A DNA stretch of 64,000 nucleotides from Pseudomonadota bacterium (GCA_022843465.1 JALHNO010000015.1:1-64000); one strand, 5' to 3'; shown: positions 43,045 to 52,726, counted from the first letter of the stretch. The notes: a model not told the origin generated them from the letters alone. Program-made: numbers and translations.

Positions 43045-43908
43045 TCATGCTGCGGCCCCCAGCTGCTCTACCGACGTACAAAGTTCACCGTAGCCCAGGA
43101 AGCGCAATTGCGCTCGTGCCGCAGCGGCATACGGTTGGCTTGGATCGGTCAGGCGCTGAAGCAGATTCAACTGGTCGCCGATCGGCATGTTATTGGCCAC
43201 GAACGCCGCTGCCTCCGCGCCTGAGTCGGCAGCGACGAGTGCCTTCTGAACCTCATACACCAGGTCCTGCACCAGGCGCATGGTGCGCTGGCGTGCCGAC
43301 ATCAGCCCAGGCAGGTCCAGTCCGAGCAGCTTGACTGTGTTGCTCACGCGCGTTCGCTCGTACTCCCCCAGGCAGAACCTGGTCGGCCCCATCTTGCCGG
43401 TCGCCGTGACTTCGATAAGTCTCACGTCGGCCACACGGGCCGGGTCCAGCAGAACCGGGCGCTCTTCGGCAACGCAACGATCGTCCCATGTGGCCCGCTT
43501 GCTGCCTTGCATCAGTGGGAACCAAGCCCCTTTGCCGACCGGTTCGTCGGTGTCCTCTTCTCGATTGACCTGGTTCGAGCGCTGCGCCGCGAGCCTGAAG
43601 TTGTCCCACGAAAACGCAAGCCAGGGGTAGCCGTCGTCGACTTCGGTGTCGCTTCGCTTAGCCTGCTTCTTCGGTCGGTAGTGGTCCACGTCTTTAAACG
43701 ACTGGACGCAGTCGCTCTCCGAGTACCAGCACTTTCCGTACGACATCTTGGCCAGATAGCGGGCGAATCCGCGCCACACATGCGACTTCTTCTCGATGTG
43801 CGCCGCGCGCTGCGCCGGGGGCAAGGCCTCCAACTCTGCCTGCGCGCGCTCGGCAACGCGCAGCACCTTCTCGGGAATCAGCGCCGGGTCTCGGCGAACG
43901 TAGATCAC
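43045..43908 (-). CDS. PtuB-like HNH protein of a Septu-type pair
   Basis: A 287-aa protein. KCWYSES, DVDHYRPK, YPWLAFSWDNFRLAAQRSNQ and GAWFPLM follow the PtuB/TIGR02646-type layout (K-C-x-Y-C, D-H-x-R-P, W-x-N-x, F-P-L). The second Cys of the first zinc pair is Ser here and the second Cys pair is missing (AAQRSN), so the zinc knuckle is altered, while the HNH His (DVDH) and Asn positions remain. It starts with GTG overlapping the PtuA stop (43905-43908). PtuB normally cuts DNA when released by PtuA. Confidence 0.65.
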   Translation of the reverse strand: MIYVRRDPALIPEKVLRVAERAQAELEALPPAQRAAHIEKKSHVWRGFARYLAKMSYGKCWYSESDCVQSFKDVDHYRPKKQAKRSDTEVDDGYPWLAFSWDNFRLAAQRSNQVNREEDTDEPVGKGAWFPLMQGSKRATWDDRCVAEERPVLLDPARVADVRLIEVTATGKMGPTRFCLGEYERTRVSNTVKLLGLDLPGLMSARQRTMRLVQDLVYEVQKALVAADSGAEAAAFVANNMPIGDQLNLLQRLTDPSQPYAAAARAQLRFLGYGELCTSVEQLGAAA

Positions 43909-45497
43909 TGCTTCGCCTCCACGGTGGTCAGCTGGTTAATCAGCTTCTTCATTGCACGCTGCCGCGCTTCCACATCCGCCGGCGTCAACGGCGGCCTGTC
44001 GGCGTAGCGCAGGTCGTGCCACGCACGGAGGAAGTCTTGGTACAGCGGCTCGCGGTCCTCATTCAGGAAGCCGAGCCGGGCGAGCTGGTCGTTCAGCTCG
44101 ATCAGTCGGCGCTGCTGCGCATCGCTGCGGTCGGCAAGCTGCACTAGCTCGTTGCGCTCGTCCACCAGGCGCTGGGTATCGATGTCCAGGCTGGATGCCA
44201 GGCCGAAGATTTCGGTCAGCGTGGCCGTGAAGCCCATGCCCCGCGGGTCGGCGTAGGGCGAGGATGCGGTCACCGTACCGTCCTTGGCCTGGGCGATCAC
44301 ACGCACCTCGTCCCGCGACAGGGCCGAAATCGTCAGCGGATTGTGCGAGGTCAGCACGATGTGGCAGTGCTCTTTCTCGGCGGCGATGCCGGTCCAGTCT
44401 TCGATCAGCTGCAGGTAGCTGTGCTGCCAATGCGGGTTGAGGTGGGTGTCGGGCTCGTCCAGCAGAAACAACGCACGCTTGCCGCGCGAGACGCGGATCA
44501 GGCCCAGCACCATCAGCAACTGGCGCTCGCCGTCGGACAGGTCGGCGAAGCCCACGTCGCCGCTGGCGTCGTTGCTGCGCGTCACCCAGACCTGGATCTC
44601 GCGCACCAGGTCGGAGATATCCATCGCTTCGAGGGCGTAGAACATCTCGCGCTCGTTGTCGAACTGCTCGGCCAGCTGCTGCAGCCTCGCCAGCGACGGC
44701 AAGAAGGCAGCGAACTGCGGCTCCATCTGCTTCTTGTCACGGTAGTCGTCCACCGCGTTGCCTTCCAGCGCAAATGGATGGAAGGCCAGTTCCTTAAAGC
44801 GGCGTGCGGCGCGGCCTGCGGGGCCAGCGGCGCCCCACATGCTTTCCGCATAAACCCGTTTCCCCTTCGCAAACCAGGGCTGGCGGAACAGCGTCAGCAG
44901 CGAATGAAAGCCGGTAATGCCCAAGCGACTAGCGAGCTCGGCGGTGACCTTGGCATTTGGGAAGCAGAACAGCGCCAGCAGCGCCAGCACCCCATGGATG
45001 GGCCGGCAGTAGAAAAGGCGCCGGGCTTCTTGTGCCTTGGCGACTTTCTCTTCGTCATCCTCAAGCTTGATGTCGTCGTAGTACCGCCGCTGATGACTGT
45101 CGAACAGAGATTCCAAGCGGCGGCTGCCGCCGGAGTAGTAGCCGAAAATCAAATCCGGAAACCACTCGGCCTTCCGCTTCTCGAACTCGGTGCGCTTGAC
45201 CTCCTGCCCGTTGACCTGAATCGCAGGCTCGCCGGGGAAGTTGCTCAGGCACACGCTCGGCGGATTCGGTATCGCCGGTCCCTGCGGTTGAATGCGGTAG
45301 GTCACCCGGTAGCGAAAACGCGGCTCGTTGCGCCGCAGGTCCACCCAGCGAAAGACCTGGGTGATGGCCTCAATGAGGTTGGACTTGCCGGCGCCGTTTT
45401 GGCCGATGAGCACCGTAGTGAGCTGGCGCTCGTCGAAGTCCAGCTCCAGGCACCTTAGGTTCTTGAAGCCGTCGATGCTGACCTTATCCAGCCGCAT
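43905..45497 (-). CDS. PtuA-like AAA ATPase of a Septu-type pair
   Basis: A 530-aa SMC/RecF-like ATPase. It begins MRLDKVSIDGFKNLRCLELD, has Walker A LIGQNGAGKSN, signature DLSDGERQLL, Walker B RALFLLDEPDTHLNP and the H-loop VLTSHNPLTISAL. The middle of about 200 residues is a predicted coiled-coil/helical insert. It overlaps hsdS by 14 bp upstream and the HNH gene by 4 bp downstream, so it is part of the same transcript as the type I restriction genes. Septu ATPases hold and control the nuclease PtuB. Confidence 0.75.
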   Translation of the reverse strand: MRLDKVSIDGFKNLRCLELDFDERQLTTVLIGQNGAGKSNLIEAITQVFRWVDLRRNEPRFRYRVTYRIQPQGPAIPNPPSVCLSNFPGEPAIQVNGQEVKRTEFEKRKAEWFPDLIFGYYSGGSRRLESLFDSHQRRYYDDIKLEDDEEKVAKAQEARRLFYCRPIHGVLALLALFCFPNAKVTAELASRLGITGFHSLLTLFRQPWFAKGKRVYAESMWGAAGPAGRAARRFKELAFHPFALEGNAVDDYRDKKQMEPQFAAFLPSLARLQQLAEQFDNEREMFYALEAMDISDLVREIQVWVTRSNDASGDVGFADLSDGERQLLMVLGLIRVSRGKRALFLLDEPDTHLNPHWQHSYLQLIEDWTGIAAEKEHCHIVLTSHNPLTISALSRDEVRVIAQAKDGTVTASSPYADPRGMGFTATLTEIFGLASSLDIDTQRLVDERNELVQLADRSDAQQRRLIELNDQLARLGFLNEDREPLYQDFLRAWHDLRYADRPPLTPADVEARQRAMKKLINQLTTVEAKQ

Positions 45498-47172
45498 GTC
45501 CGGGCTCTAGTGTAGTCTGGTTGTCTTTCACCTGGCCCTGTTCCACCTCCCAGGCCAGTTGCTTGTAGAAGTCGGCTACTGGCAATTCGGCGACCTTGAA
45601 CAGCGCTTCGGCGCTGGCGGGCGTGCCGATGCGGCGCAGGTGGCCGGCCAAGTATGGCTGGCCCATCACGTCGTCGTCCTGGCGGCTCTTGGTCATGGCG
45701 GCAGTGTCTTTCGGTGCACGGAGTGGGCGCCCGACGCGGGGCGAGCGGGGCCGTCTGGTTGGCGCCGGCGCATTGCGATCGGCGGCGACGCGAGCCAACA
45801 GCGTGCTGGCTGGTTCGTCGTTGGGGTCTTGTGGGCATAGCTCGCCGCGGAATGCCTTGGTCAAAAGCACTGGTGCCATGCGCTCTATCTGCCCGAGCGC
45901 TGCGTTGTATCGAGCTTGGATAGCGTCGGCAAGCGCAAAAAGAGAATCAACACGATCGACGATTTTCGCTTGCTCGCCTATAGGTGCTATCGGAATCGGC
46001 GCGAGCCTGACTTCCGCCAGATTGAGCACCGGCATATCCATTCCACGATGCTGCGAGCGAAGCCACTCCTGGACCACGGGTGACTGGAGGGCATACGCCA
46101 AGAACTTTGGCAGGACACCCTCCCGCGGCCGCAGGCGCGCAACACTGCGCGAGATATTTGCGCCTTCAAGATCGTCAGGCACCACCGCGACCTTTAGTGC
46201 CCGAATAATTCCCAGTAATACGTCGCCCTTCCGAATCGATGATCTGCGGTAGCGGTTGGCGATCTCTTCGCTCGTGTGACACAGACTCTGCAATTGGATA
46301 TGCCCATCAACAATGTCCGTTGTCTGCACATAGCGAATGCCGTTCGCCAAATTCGGGCCCGGTTGCACGATCCCGTACACGATGCCCGCGTCGGGCTGAA
46401 CCACATTTCGTGCCTGCACAATGCGCCAACCGCCTGGCAAGGAGAGCGCCGAACCGGTCTGCGGCATGTCGGCCAAGTTGCCTTCAACGAACGCCGGCAA
46501 AGTGTCGTTCTGTCCTTCCGTATCGCGCCAGTCAGAGGTCAGATCACCAGACACTGCTGCGGTAAGCACGCTCTGCCGAAACCGCTTGAGCAACGCCGGA
46601 ATGGCCTCCAGGCGATCCTTGCAGGCTTGGATGCGCGCCAGCAGCGTGTCGAGTTGGTCGGCGATGCGGGTCTGTTCGCGTAGCGGCGCCAGAACCAGCG
46701 GCGCTGCCCTGCCTGCGTCGGTGCCCAGACGTGGCATGTTCATGCCGTGGCTAGCGGCCTCCACGTACTTCAGAAACGCCGGATGCTTGAGCCAATGGAA
46801 CAAGTAACGCCGTTCAAGCGCTGGGCCGGGCTGTACTGGCACGATTTCCGTGGTGCAAAAGCCAGGTGCGTCGGCGATGACGACCTTGTTGAGGTAGGGC
46901 CTAAGCTTTCCGTACAGGACATCACCGGCGCCAAAGCGGTTCTTCGTGCTGAGCGACTGCCGCTCGGACTGGGTCCGCCGCTGCAGGATGCGCGAGCTGT
47001 CCTTCTCAATGTCCTCCAACTCCAGCACCCAGGCCCCGGCGGGAATGTCCTCAGGCTCGACTTTCTCGGTCCGGCCGTAGTCGGTGACTGTGCCCAGAAT
47101 CGTGAGTGCCCAGCTCGGAGGCAGCTGCCCACGTAGAGGGCTGTCGGCCTCTACCGAAGGTGATTCCGTCAC
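45484..47172 (-). CDS. hsdS: type I restriction-modification specificity subunit HsdS
   Basis: A 562-aa protein with two target-recognition domains (about 15-145 and 250-390) and conserved helical spacers after each (PLREQTRIADQLDTLLARIQ; PIGEQAKIVDRVDSLFALAD). The C-terminal 120 residues after FRGELCPQDPNDEPASTLLA are Arg/Pro-rich and unlike HsdS, an extension of unknown role. It starts with GTG at 47172, overlapping the HsdM stop by 4 bp. The recognition sequence cannot be predicted. Confidence 0.85.
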   Translation of the reverse strand: MTESPSVEADSPLRGQLPPSWALTILGTVTDYGRTEKVEPEDIPAGAWVLELEDIEKDSSRILQRRTQSERQSLSTKNRFGAGDVLYGKLRPYLNKVVIADAPGFCTTEIVPVQPGPALERRYLFHWLKHPAFLKYVEAASHGMNMPRLGTDAGRAAPLVLAPLREQTRIADQLDTLLARIQACKDRLEAIPALLKRFRQSVLTAAVSGDLTSDWRDTEGQNDTLPAFVEGNLADMPQTGSALSLPGGWRIVQARNVVQPDAGIVYGIVQPGPNLANGIRYVQTTDIVDGHIQLQSLCHTSEEIANRYRRSSIRKGDVLLGIIRALKVAVVPDDLEGANISRSVARLRPREGVLPKFLAYALQSPVVQEWLRSQHRGMDMPVLNLAEVRLAPIPIAPIGEQAKIVDRVDSLFALADAIQARYNAALGQIERMAPVLLTKAFRGELCPQDPNDEPASTLLARVAADRNAPAPTRRPRSPRVGRPLRAPKDTAAMTKSRQDDDVMGQPYLAGHLRRIGTPASAEALFKVAELPVADFYKQLAWEVEQGQVKDNQTTLEPGHAAG

Positions 47173-48767
47173 GGCTGCGCTCCGACGGCTTCGGGTTCCG
47201 CGGCCTCGTTGGTCAGAAGGCTATCCAGCAGCGCATCCGGATCTTCGCCCAACTCATCGAGCAGCGCTCGCAGTTCTGTCACGGCGGCGTTCAGTTCGCG
47301 GAGTGCGAGGCCGGCCACCCTCGCCGGGTTCTCGCTCTCCCGCTGGGTGGTGGCGGCGCTGTTGTCCTTCAGCCAAGCGATGTCCAGGTTGTCGCCGCGC
47401 TGCGCGATCTGCTCGCGCGTGAATCGCCGCCAGCGGCCGACTTCGCCCGTGTCCTTACGCGCGGCCAGCGCAGCCGGGCCGCCGCTGGGATCGCTTCCGA
47501 ACACGTCTTCGAACTTGTCGCGCGGCTGGCCGACCGGGGCATCGTCTGGCGTGCGGAAGTAGGCGCGCGTGAACGGCGTGCGCTTGCCGAAGGCTGGCAT
47601 ATTGGCCCGCATGTCGTACACCCACACCTCCTTGGTGTTGCCTTTGTCGGTTTCGCCGCGGGTGAAGAACAGCACGTTAGTCTTCACACCCTGGGCATAG
47701 AAGATGCCGGTGGGCAGGCGCAGGATGGTGTGCAGGTTGCACTTGTCCATCAGGTCACGCCGTATCTCCGTGCCGATGTTGCTCTCGAACAGCACGTTGT
47801 CGGGCAGCACCACGGCGGCCCGACCGCCCGGCTTTGATGCCCGGTAGATGTGCTGCAGAAAGGCGAACTGCTTGTTGCTGGTTTCGAAGGTGAGGTCGCC
47901 GCGCGTCGGCAGGCCGCCGCCCTTCTTGGTGCCGAACGGCGGGTTGCTGAGAATAAGCGTGGCCGGCGGCAGCTGTTTGTGGTCGTCGCTCAGTGTGTCG
48001 CCATAGGTCACGCCGCCCTCGATGCCGTGCAGCAACATGTTCATCAGGGCAAGGCGATGGGTGTCCTGCACCAGCTCCATGCCGTGAAAGGTGTGGTGCC
48101 GGTATTTGCGCTGTGCCCCATCGCTCAGGCTGTCGAAGTCGTTGTGCTGGCGCAGGTAGTTGTTGGCGGCGATGAGGAAGCCGCAGGTGCCGGCGGCCGG
48201 GTCCTGAATGACATCGCCCAACTGCGGCTTCATCACGCTGACGATGCTGTCGATCAGGTGGCGCGGGGTGAAGTACTGGCCGGCACCACTCTTCTTCTCG
48301 CCAGCGTTGCGCTCCAGCAGATCTTCGTACAGATCGCCCAGGTCGTCGCGGTCGACGCTGTACCAGTCGAGGCTGTCGATTTCGGTCACCAGCTTGCTCA
48401 GCGTGGCCGGCTTGGTGATGAAGGTGTTTGCGTTGGCGTAGATCTCCTGCACGGCACCACGACCGTGCAAGCCGTAGTCCAGCAGCATCTCCTTGTAAAT
48501 GTCGAGCCGGTCTGGCGCCGAGGCCGCCAGGAGGTCATCCCAACGGGTGCCGGGCTGCTCGACCTTGGGGCCGTTCTTCTTCTTGGGGTCTTCAAGCTTC
48601 CAGACGGTAAGCCGATCCTCCTGCCCTGTCTCCTTCATCATCTTCAGGAACAGCAGGTAGGTCAGCTCGCTCAGATATTGGTGGTAGGTGACACCGTCAT
48701 CGCGCAGCACGTGGCACAGCGACCAGAGTTTGGCGCCAATGTCGAGGGCGGCGGTGGGATTGGACAT
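47169..48767 (-). CDS. hsdM: type I restriction-modification methyltransferase HsdM
   Basis: A 532-aa protein. ALDIGAKLWSLCHVLRDDGV is the N-terminal helical domain, QDPAAGTCGFLIAA the SAM-binding motif I, ILSNPPFGTKKGG motif IV (NPPF) for N6-adenine methylation. Length and motifs are complete. With HsdS it methylates, and with HsdR it restricts, asymmetric bipartite sites. Confidence 0.95.
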   Translation of the reverse strand: MSNPTAALDIGAKLWSLCHVLRDDGVTYHQYLSELTYLLFLKMMKETGQEDRLTVWKLEDPKKKNGPKVEQPGTRWDDLLAASAPDRLDIYKEMLLDYGLHGRGAVQEIYANANTFITKPATLSKLVTEIDSLDWYSVDRDDLGDLYEDLLERNAGEKKSGAGQYFTPRHLIDSIVSVMKPQLGDVIQDPAAGTCGFLIAANNYLRQHNDFDSLSDGAQRKYRHHTFHGMELVQDTHRLALMNMLLHGIEGGVTYGDTLSDDHKQLPPATLILSNPPFGTKKGGGLPTRGDLTFETSNKQFAFLQHIYRASKPGGRAAVVLPDNVLFESNIGTEIRRDLMDKCNLHTILRLPTGIFYAQGVKTNVLFFTRGETDKGNTKEVWVYDMRANMPAFGKRTPFTRAYFRTPDDAPVGQPRDKFEDVFGSDPSGGPAALAARKDTGEVGRWRRFTREQIAQRGDNLDIAWLKDNSAATTQRESENPARVAGLALRELNAAVTELRALLDELGEDPDALLDSLLTNEAAEPEAVGAQP

Positions 48768-48788
48768 GGATAGTGGGCTCGGGGAAAG

Positions 48789-51700
48789 TCAGCGGTTGGC
48801 AGATTCGGGCGGTAAGGCCCACAGCGCGTCGTTGAAGGCATCGAGCACGGGCTGGAGCTGGCCGTTAAAGACCTTGTCCAGCCGGTTGAAGCCTCCGCCC
48901 TCGCGCTTGAAGATCAAGTCGGGGTCATCGATGGCAGAGCGGTCCACCAGCACGTTGGCCTTGGTCTGCGCGGCGATGCGCTTGAGCCAATCGCGCTGCG
49001 GCGTGCTCCAGGGTTTGCCCGTGGGCGGATGCGCCAGCAGATGCTGGAGAGCCCGGTCGACGCGCTCGGCGTAGGGCAGCAACGCATCACCGATGGCGGC
49101 CTGACGGATGTAGCCCACGATGCGCGCCGCGATGTCCTGATTGGTGAGCTCGCGCCAGGCCGAGGCAAGATTGGTTTCAGTGAAGCCGGCCAGGTCCAAC
49201 GCCAGGACCAGTTCGCGCAGTTGCGTTCGGGTCAGCTCGCGCGGGCGTGTGAGCACGGTCACCAAGGCCGGGATCTGGTTGCCTTGGGACTTTATGAAAT
49301 CGGTGAAGGCGCGGATGTAGTCGTCGGGCTTCTTGCCCTTGCCGTAGCCGCGCTCGGCGCGGTCGAAGGCATCGGCGTGCTCCGACACGAACAGCTCGCG
49401 TCCGGGGCCATCGCTGCGTCGGTCTAGCAGCTCGCCCAGCTCAGGGTTCTGCACGAACCAGGCCGCCACGTCGGCCAGTGGCATGGCCTTCAGCCTCTGG
49501 ACGAACGCCTGGATCGGCATACCAGCCTTGGCCTCGAAGTCCTGTCGGTTCTTGTCGGTCAGGTGGCGCTTCTTGGCCTGCAGCTTGGCCAGGAACTGGT
49601 CGCGTACCAATTCGGTGGCCGACTCATCCTTCAGTGTGGCCAGTTCCTGCGCCAGCTGGGAGAAAGTGATCTTCGGGTTCACAACCACGGGCTTCATGGC
49701 CGTCATGTCGCCGATGGCCTCGAAGATTCGAACCGCATCGAACACACGGAATGAATCCTTGACGCCGGTGCCGCCAAAGTCGCAAAGCCGCGTCGCACGG
49801 CCCAGCATCTGGTCGAACAGGATTCGGCTGTTCACCTGGCGCAGGAACACCAAGTTGCAGATCTCGGGCACATCTACCCCCGTGGTCAGCAGGTCGACGG
49901 TGACCGCCACATTGGGCAGGCGTTCGTTCTTGTAGCGGCGGATGAGCTGCAAGGGCTTGTCCGCCGCGCCGGTGATTTTGATGACGGCGTCGTCTTCGAC
50001 TGCGCCGTACTGCGCCGCAAAGGCCTTCTTCAGCAGGTCCACAACCATGTCGGCATGGCTGTCGCTGACGCAAAAGACCAGTGTCTTGTGGCGGGAGGCC
50101 GGGTCCAACTCCTGCGCGAGGTAGCTGCAGACGACTTCATTGAAGGGCCGCGTGATGACCTTCCGGTTGAACTCATCGACCTTGAGCTTGATCTCGTCGG
50201 GCGTCTTGAACAGCTCGATCTGTTGGCGGCCGGTGTTGTAGACGGGGACCTGCTCACCTACCTTCCAGACAATGCCTTTGCCAGAGAGCTGCGTGTGCAC
50301 CTGGATCGGTGGCTCATAGTCCACCAGGTAGCCGTCCACCACCGCTTCGCGATAGCCGTAGGTGAAGACCGGCGCGCCGAAGATCTGTGTGGTGTGCAGC
50401 GCGGGCGTGGCCGTCAGTCCGACCTTCACTGCGTCGAAGTAGTCGAGCACGCGCCGGTACTTGGACACATAGTCGTCGTAGCCTCGGAAGCTGAGCTCGG
50501 TGTCGGACAGCTCCCGGTCCAGCAAGTAGCCGCGGTGGCACTCGTCGACAATGATGCAGTCGTATTGGTCGATGGGCGGAGGCGCATCGCCATCGCTGGG
50601 ATACAGCACCCGCTGCACCATGCCTTGCACGGTGGCCAGGTGGACGGAGGTGTCGTCGTCCGGCGCCTGGTCCTCCAGCTCCTTGATGCCGAAGATGTCG
50701 GCAAAGGTCTGCAGGCGTTCCATGCGCGTGTCCTTGAACGCGTTTGCGGCCTGCTCGCCCAGAGCCGAGCGGTCGACGAGGAACAGGATGCGCCGGAACC
50801 GCTTGGCCTTAAGCAGGCGGTAGATTAGCGCGATGCAGGTCTTTGTCTTTCCCGTGCCCGTGGCCATGGCCAGCAGGATGGCGCGCTGCCCATCGCGGAT
50901 GCTGGCTTCAGTGGCCAGGATGGCGCGCTGCTGATAGGGCCGAAGCGAGAAGCCGTAGTCGAAACGCGACTGGGCCAGCTCGGCATGGGCGCGGACATCG
51001 TCGCGCTGCTGTAGCGCGCGCAAGCCCTCGGGGGTGTACCAGCCATCGAGTGCATGGCCCAGGTTCTCGGGTCGACGCACGTCGCAGAACCACACGCCGC
51101 TCTGCTCCGCCAGCTGCCGCAGGTAGGGACGGCCGTTGGTGGAGAACACAAATGGAATGCGGAACTCGCCGTTCGCACCGAGGGTGGTGGCCGACAACTC
51201 CACCTCGGCGGTGGGCGTGAAGCCACGGCTATAGCGCTTGGCTTGTTGGAGAGCGGCGGAGACGTCGATGTGCTTGCGCTTGGCCTCAATGATGGCAATG
51301 GGAACCAAGCCTAAGAAGAGAGCGTAGTCGGCGGGCCCCGTCTCCGTCGGCCATTCAGCTATCGCCAGGTTCTGGCCGCGTTGCGGTCTTGCGCCCTTGG
51401 AGAAGGTGAGCTGCTCGGAGTCGATCGTCCAGCCGACCGCTGCCAGTTGCGCATCGATTAGCTTGCGTGTGTCGCGTTCACTGATCTGTAGGGATGCTGC
51501 TGCCGTGTTGGCTGCAGCCACGAACTTCGCGAGGGTCTGCGACGGAGTCGCTTCGGCCCGAGCCTGCAGGGCTTGCAGGCGTTGCAGCAGCTCGACTTTG
51601 GCGGCTTCGGCTTCGGCGGCCATGGACTCCCAGAACGCACGGTCCTGTTTGGCTTGCTTGGCTTGGGCCTGCACGTGGTCGAGTGTTTGAGCGGCGTTCT

Positions 51701-52214
51701 GGTGGGCTGCTTGGTACTGTGCCAACTCGCTGCGCAGGTTGTTCAGCTCGGCCTGCAGCTCGGCGCTCTGGTTCGCCGGTGGTGTCGGTGGCTGGAAGGG
51801 ACCTGACTTGAAGCCGACGTCCTTGAAGGTGCGGTGGAACCACACGCCCAACTGCCAAGTAAGGCGAAGCGCTAGCAGGGCTGTGCGGTGGTCGCCTGCC
51901 AAGCGGTGGTTGGCTTCGTTGCCGGCGCGCCGCACTTCGTGGAAAAGGTTTCCGACCTCGCGCGGGACGATGCCCTGGTCTTGCAAGCGACGCAGCAGAT
52001 CGGCCTGCTTCTCGTCGGGTGAGGTGAACAGGCCGACATTGGAGGCGACCAACTGGGCCAGAAGCTCGGTCAGCTGCCGCAGCTTCAACAGGCACGTGTT
52101 AGGGTCTTCAGGAAAGTAGCGCTCAGCCAACATACCTAGGCGAACAAGCTGCGCGTCATGCTTCTCCAGGCAGGAGAAGTTGCTGCGCGGGCGGTTGGGC
52201 TCAGCGACCGCCAT
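48789..52214 (-). CDS. hsdR: type I restriction endonuclease subunit HsdR
   Basis: A 1141-aa protein. The N-terminus to about 240 holds a DUF4145-like helical part (EVGNLFHEVRRAGNEANHRL) and a coiled coil. The nuclease domain has PIAIIEAKRKHIDVSAALQQ (E-x-K), and the helicase has LLAMATGTGKTKTCIALIYR (motif I), IIVDECHRGY (motif II, DECH), VGLTATPALHT (III) and MLGRATRLCDF (VI). The start is the ATG at 52214 inside the end of the HTH gene (14-bp overlap); a GTG at 52226 is less likely. It lies 21 bp upstream of hsdM. Confidence 0.93.
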   Translation of the reverse strand: MAVAEPNRPRSNFSCLEKHDAQLVRLGMLAERYFPEDPNTCLLKLRQLTELLAQLVASNVGLFTSPDEKQADLLRRLQDQGIVPREVGNLFHEVRRAGNEANHRLAGDHRTALLALRLTWQLGVWFHRTFKDVGFKSGPFQPPTPPANQSAELQAELNNLRSELAQYQAAHQNAAQTLDHVQAQAKQAKQDRAFWESMAAEAEAAKVELLQRLQALQARAEATPSQTLAKFVAAANTAAASLQISERDTRKLIDAQLAAVGWTIDSEQLTFSKGARPQRGQNLAIAEWPTETGPADYALFLGLVPIAIIEAKRKHIDVSAALQQAKRYSRGFTPTAEVELSATTLGANGEFRIPFVFSTNGRPYLRQLAEQSGVWFCDVRRPENLGHALDGWYTPEGLRALQQRDDVRAHAELAQSRFDYGFSLRPYQQRAILATEASIRDGQRAILLAMATGTGKTKTCIALIYRLLKAKRFRRILFLVDRSALGEQAANAFKDTRMERLQTFADIFGIKELEDQAPDDDTSVHLATVQGMVQRVLYPSDGDAPPPIDQYDCIIVDECHRGYLLDRELSDTELSFRGYDDYVSKYRRVLDYFDAVKVGLTATPALHTTQIFGAPVFTYGYREAVVDGYLVDYEPPIQVHTQLSGKGIVWKVGEQVPVYNTGRQQIELFKTPDEIKLKVDEFNRKVITRPFNEVVCSYLAQELDPASRHKTLVFCVSDSHADMVVDLLKKAFAAQYGAVEDDAVIKITGAADKPLQLIRRYKNERLPNVAVTVDLLTTGVDVPEICNLVFLRQVNSRILFDQMLGRATRLCDFGGTGVKDSFRVFDAVRIFEAIGDMTAMKPVVVNPKITFSQLAQELATLKDESATELVRDQFLAKLQAKKRHLTDKNRQDFEAKAGMPIQAFVQRLKAMPLADVAAWFVQNPELGELLDRRSDGPGRELFVSEHADAFDRAERGYGKGKKPDDYIRAFTDFIKSQGNQIPALVTVLTRPRELTRTQLRELVLALDLAGFTETNLASAWRELTNQDIAARIVGYIRQAAIGDALLPYAERVDRALQHLLAHPPTGKPWSTPQRDWLKRIAAQTKANVLVDRSAIDDPDLIFKREGGGFNRLDKVFNGQLQPVLDAFNDALWALPPESANR

Positions 52215-52395
52215 CCCCGCCCCCACGCGGCTGCTTGTCGACCCAGCGCTTCAGTTCTGATGTGCGGACACGCCACTGACCACGAATCTTGAACGCCGGG
52301 ATCTCTCCGGCGCTCGCCATGGCGTACACCGTTTTCTCCGCCAGCCTCAACGTCGCAGCGACTTCCTTGATCGTCAGCAGCGAGTCGTCGGTCAT
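52201..52395 (-). CDS. excisionase-type HTH DNA-binding protein
   Basis: A 64-aa protein reading LLTIKEVAATLRLAEKTVYA, GEIPAFKIRGQWRVRTSELK, a MerR-like winged helix of the excisionase/HTH_17 family. It is directly upstream of and overlaps hsdR by 14 bp, as in other type I loci where such a protein precedes hsdR. It probably controls transcription of the restriction operon or assists a recombinase. Confidence 0.75.
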   Translation of the reverse strand: MTDDSLLTIKEVAATLRLAEKTVYAMASAGEIPAFKIRGQWRVRTSELKRWVDKQPRGGGDGGR

Positions 52396-52501
52396 GGCGG
52401 CGATGGTGGGACCTGAGTGGGTCAGATTCCAAAGGTTACCACCACACTCCAATCTCGTCGTGCTGGTTGCCAGGACTTCTGCCGAGTCCGGCGGAAACGC
52501 A

Positions 52502-52726
52502 CTACTTCTCGGCTTCCTTGAATATCTCCCACGGCTTCGCCTTGAGCCCCACGCAGAGCCGCTGGATGGTGGACAGCGACAAGTTCTTCTCACCACGCTC
52601 GATGGCGCTGTAGTAGGTCCGGTGCATGCCAATGTGGGCGGCGAAGCCTTCTTGACTGAAGCCAAGGGCCTCGCGCCGGCGACGAATAGCTGCACCAACC
52701 CGGCGCTGGAGGGAGTCTGCGTTCAT
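52502..52726 (-). CDS. Xre-type regulator of the restriction operon
   Basis: A 74-aa single-domain HTH_3 protein (AIRRRREALGFSQEGFAAHI, MHRTYYSAIERGEKNLSLST), the size and form of restriction-modification controller (C) proteins. The MHRTYYSAIERG helix is the C-protein hallmark. It lies 106 bp upstream of the HTH gene that begins the hsd operon. The intergenic 52396-52501 presumably holds the operon promoter or a read-through region. Confidence 0.75.
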   Translation of the reverse strand: MNADSLQRRVGAAIRRRREALGFSQEGFAAHIGMHRTYYSAIERGEKNLSLSTIQRLCVGLKAKPWEIFKEAEK

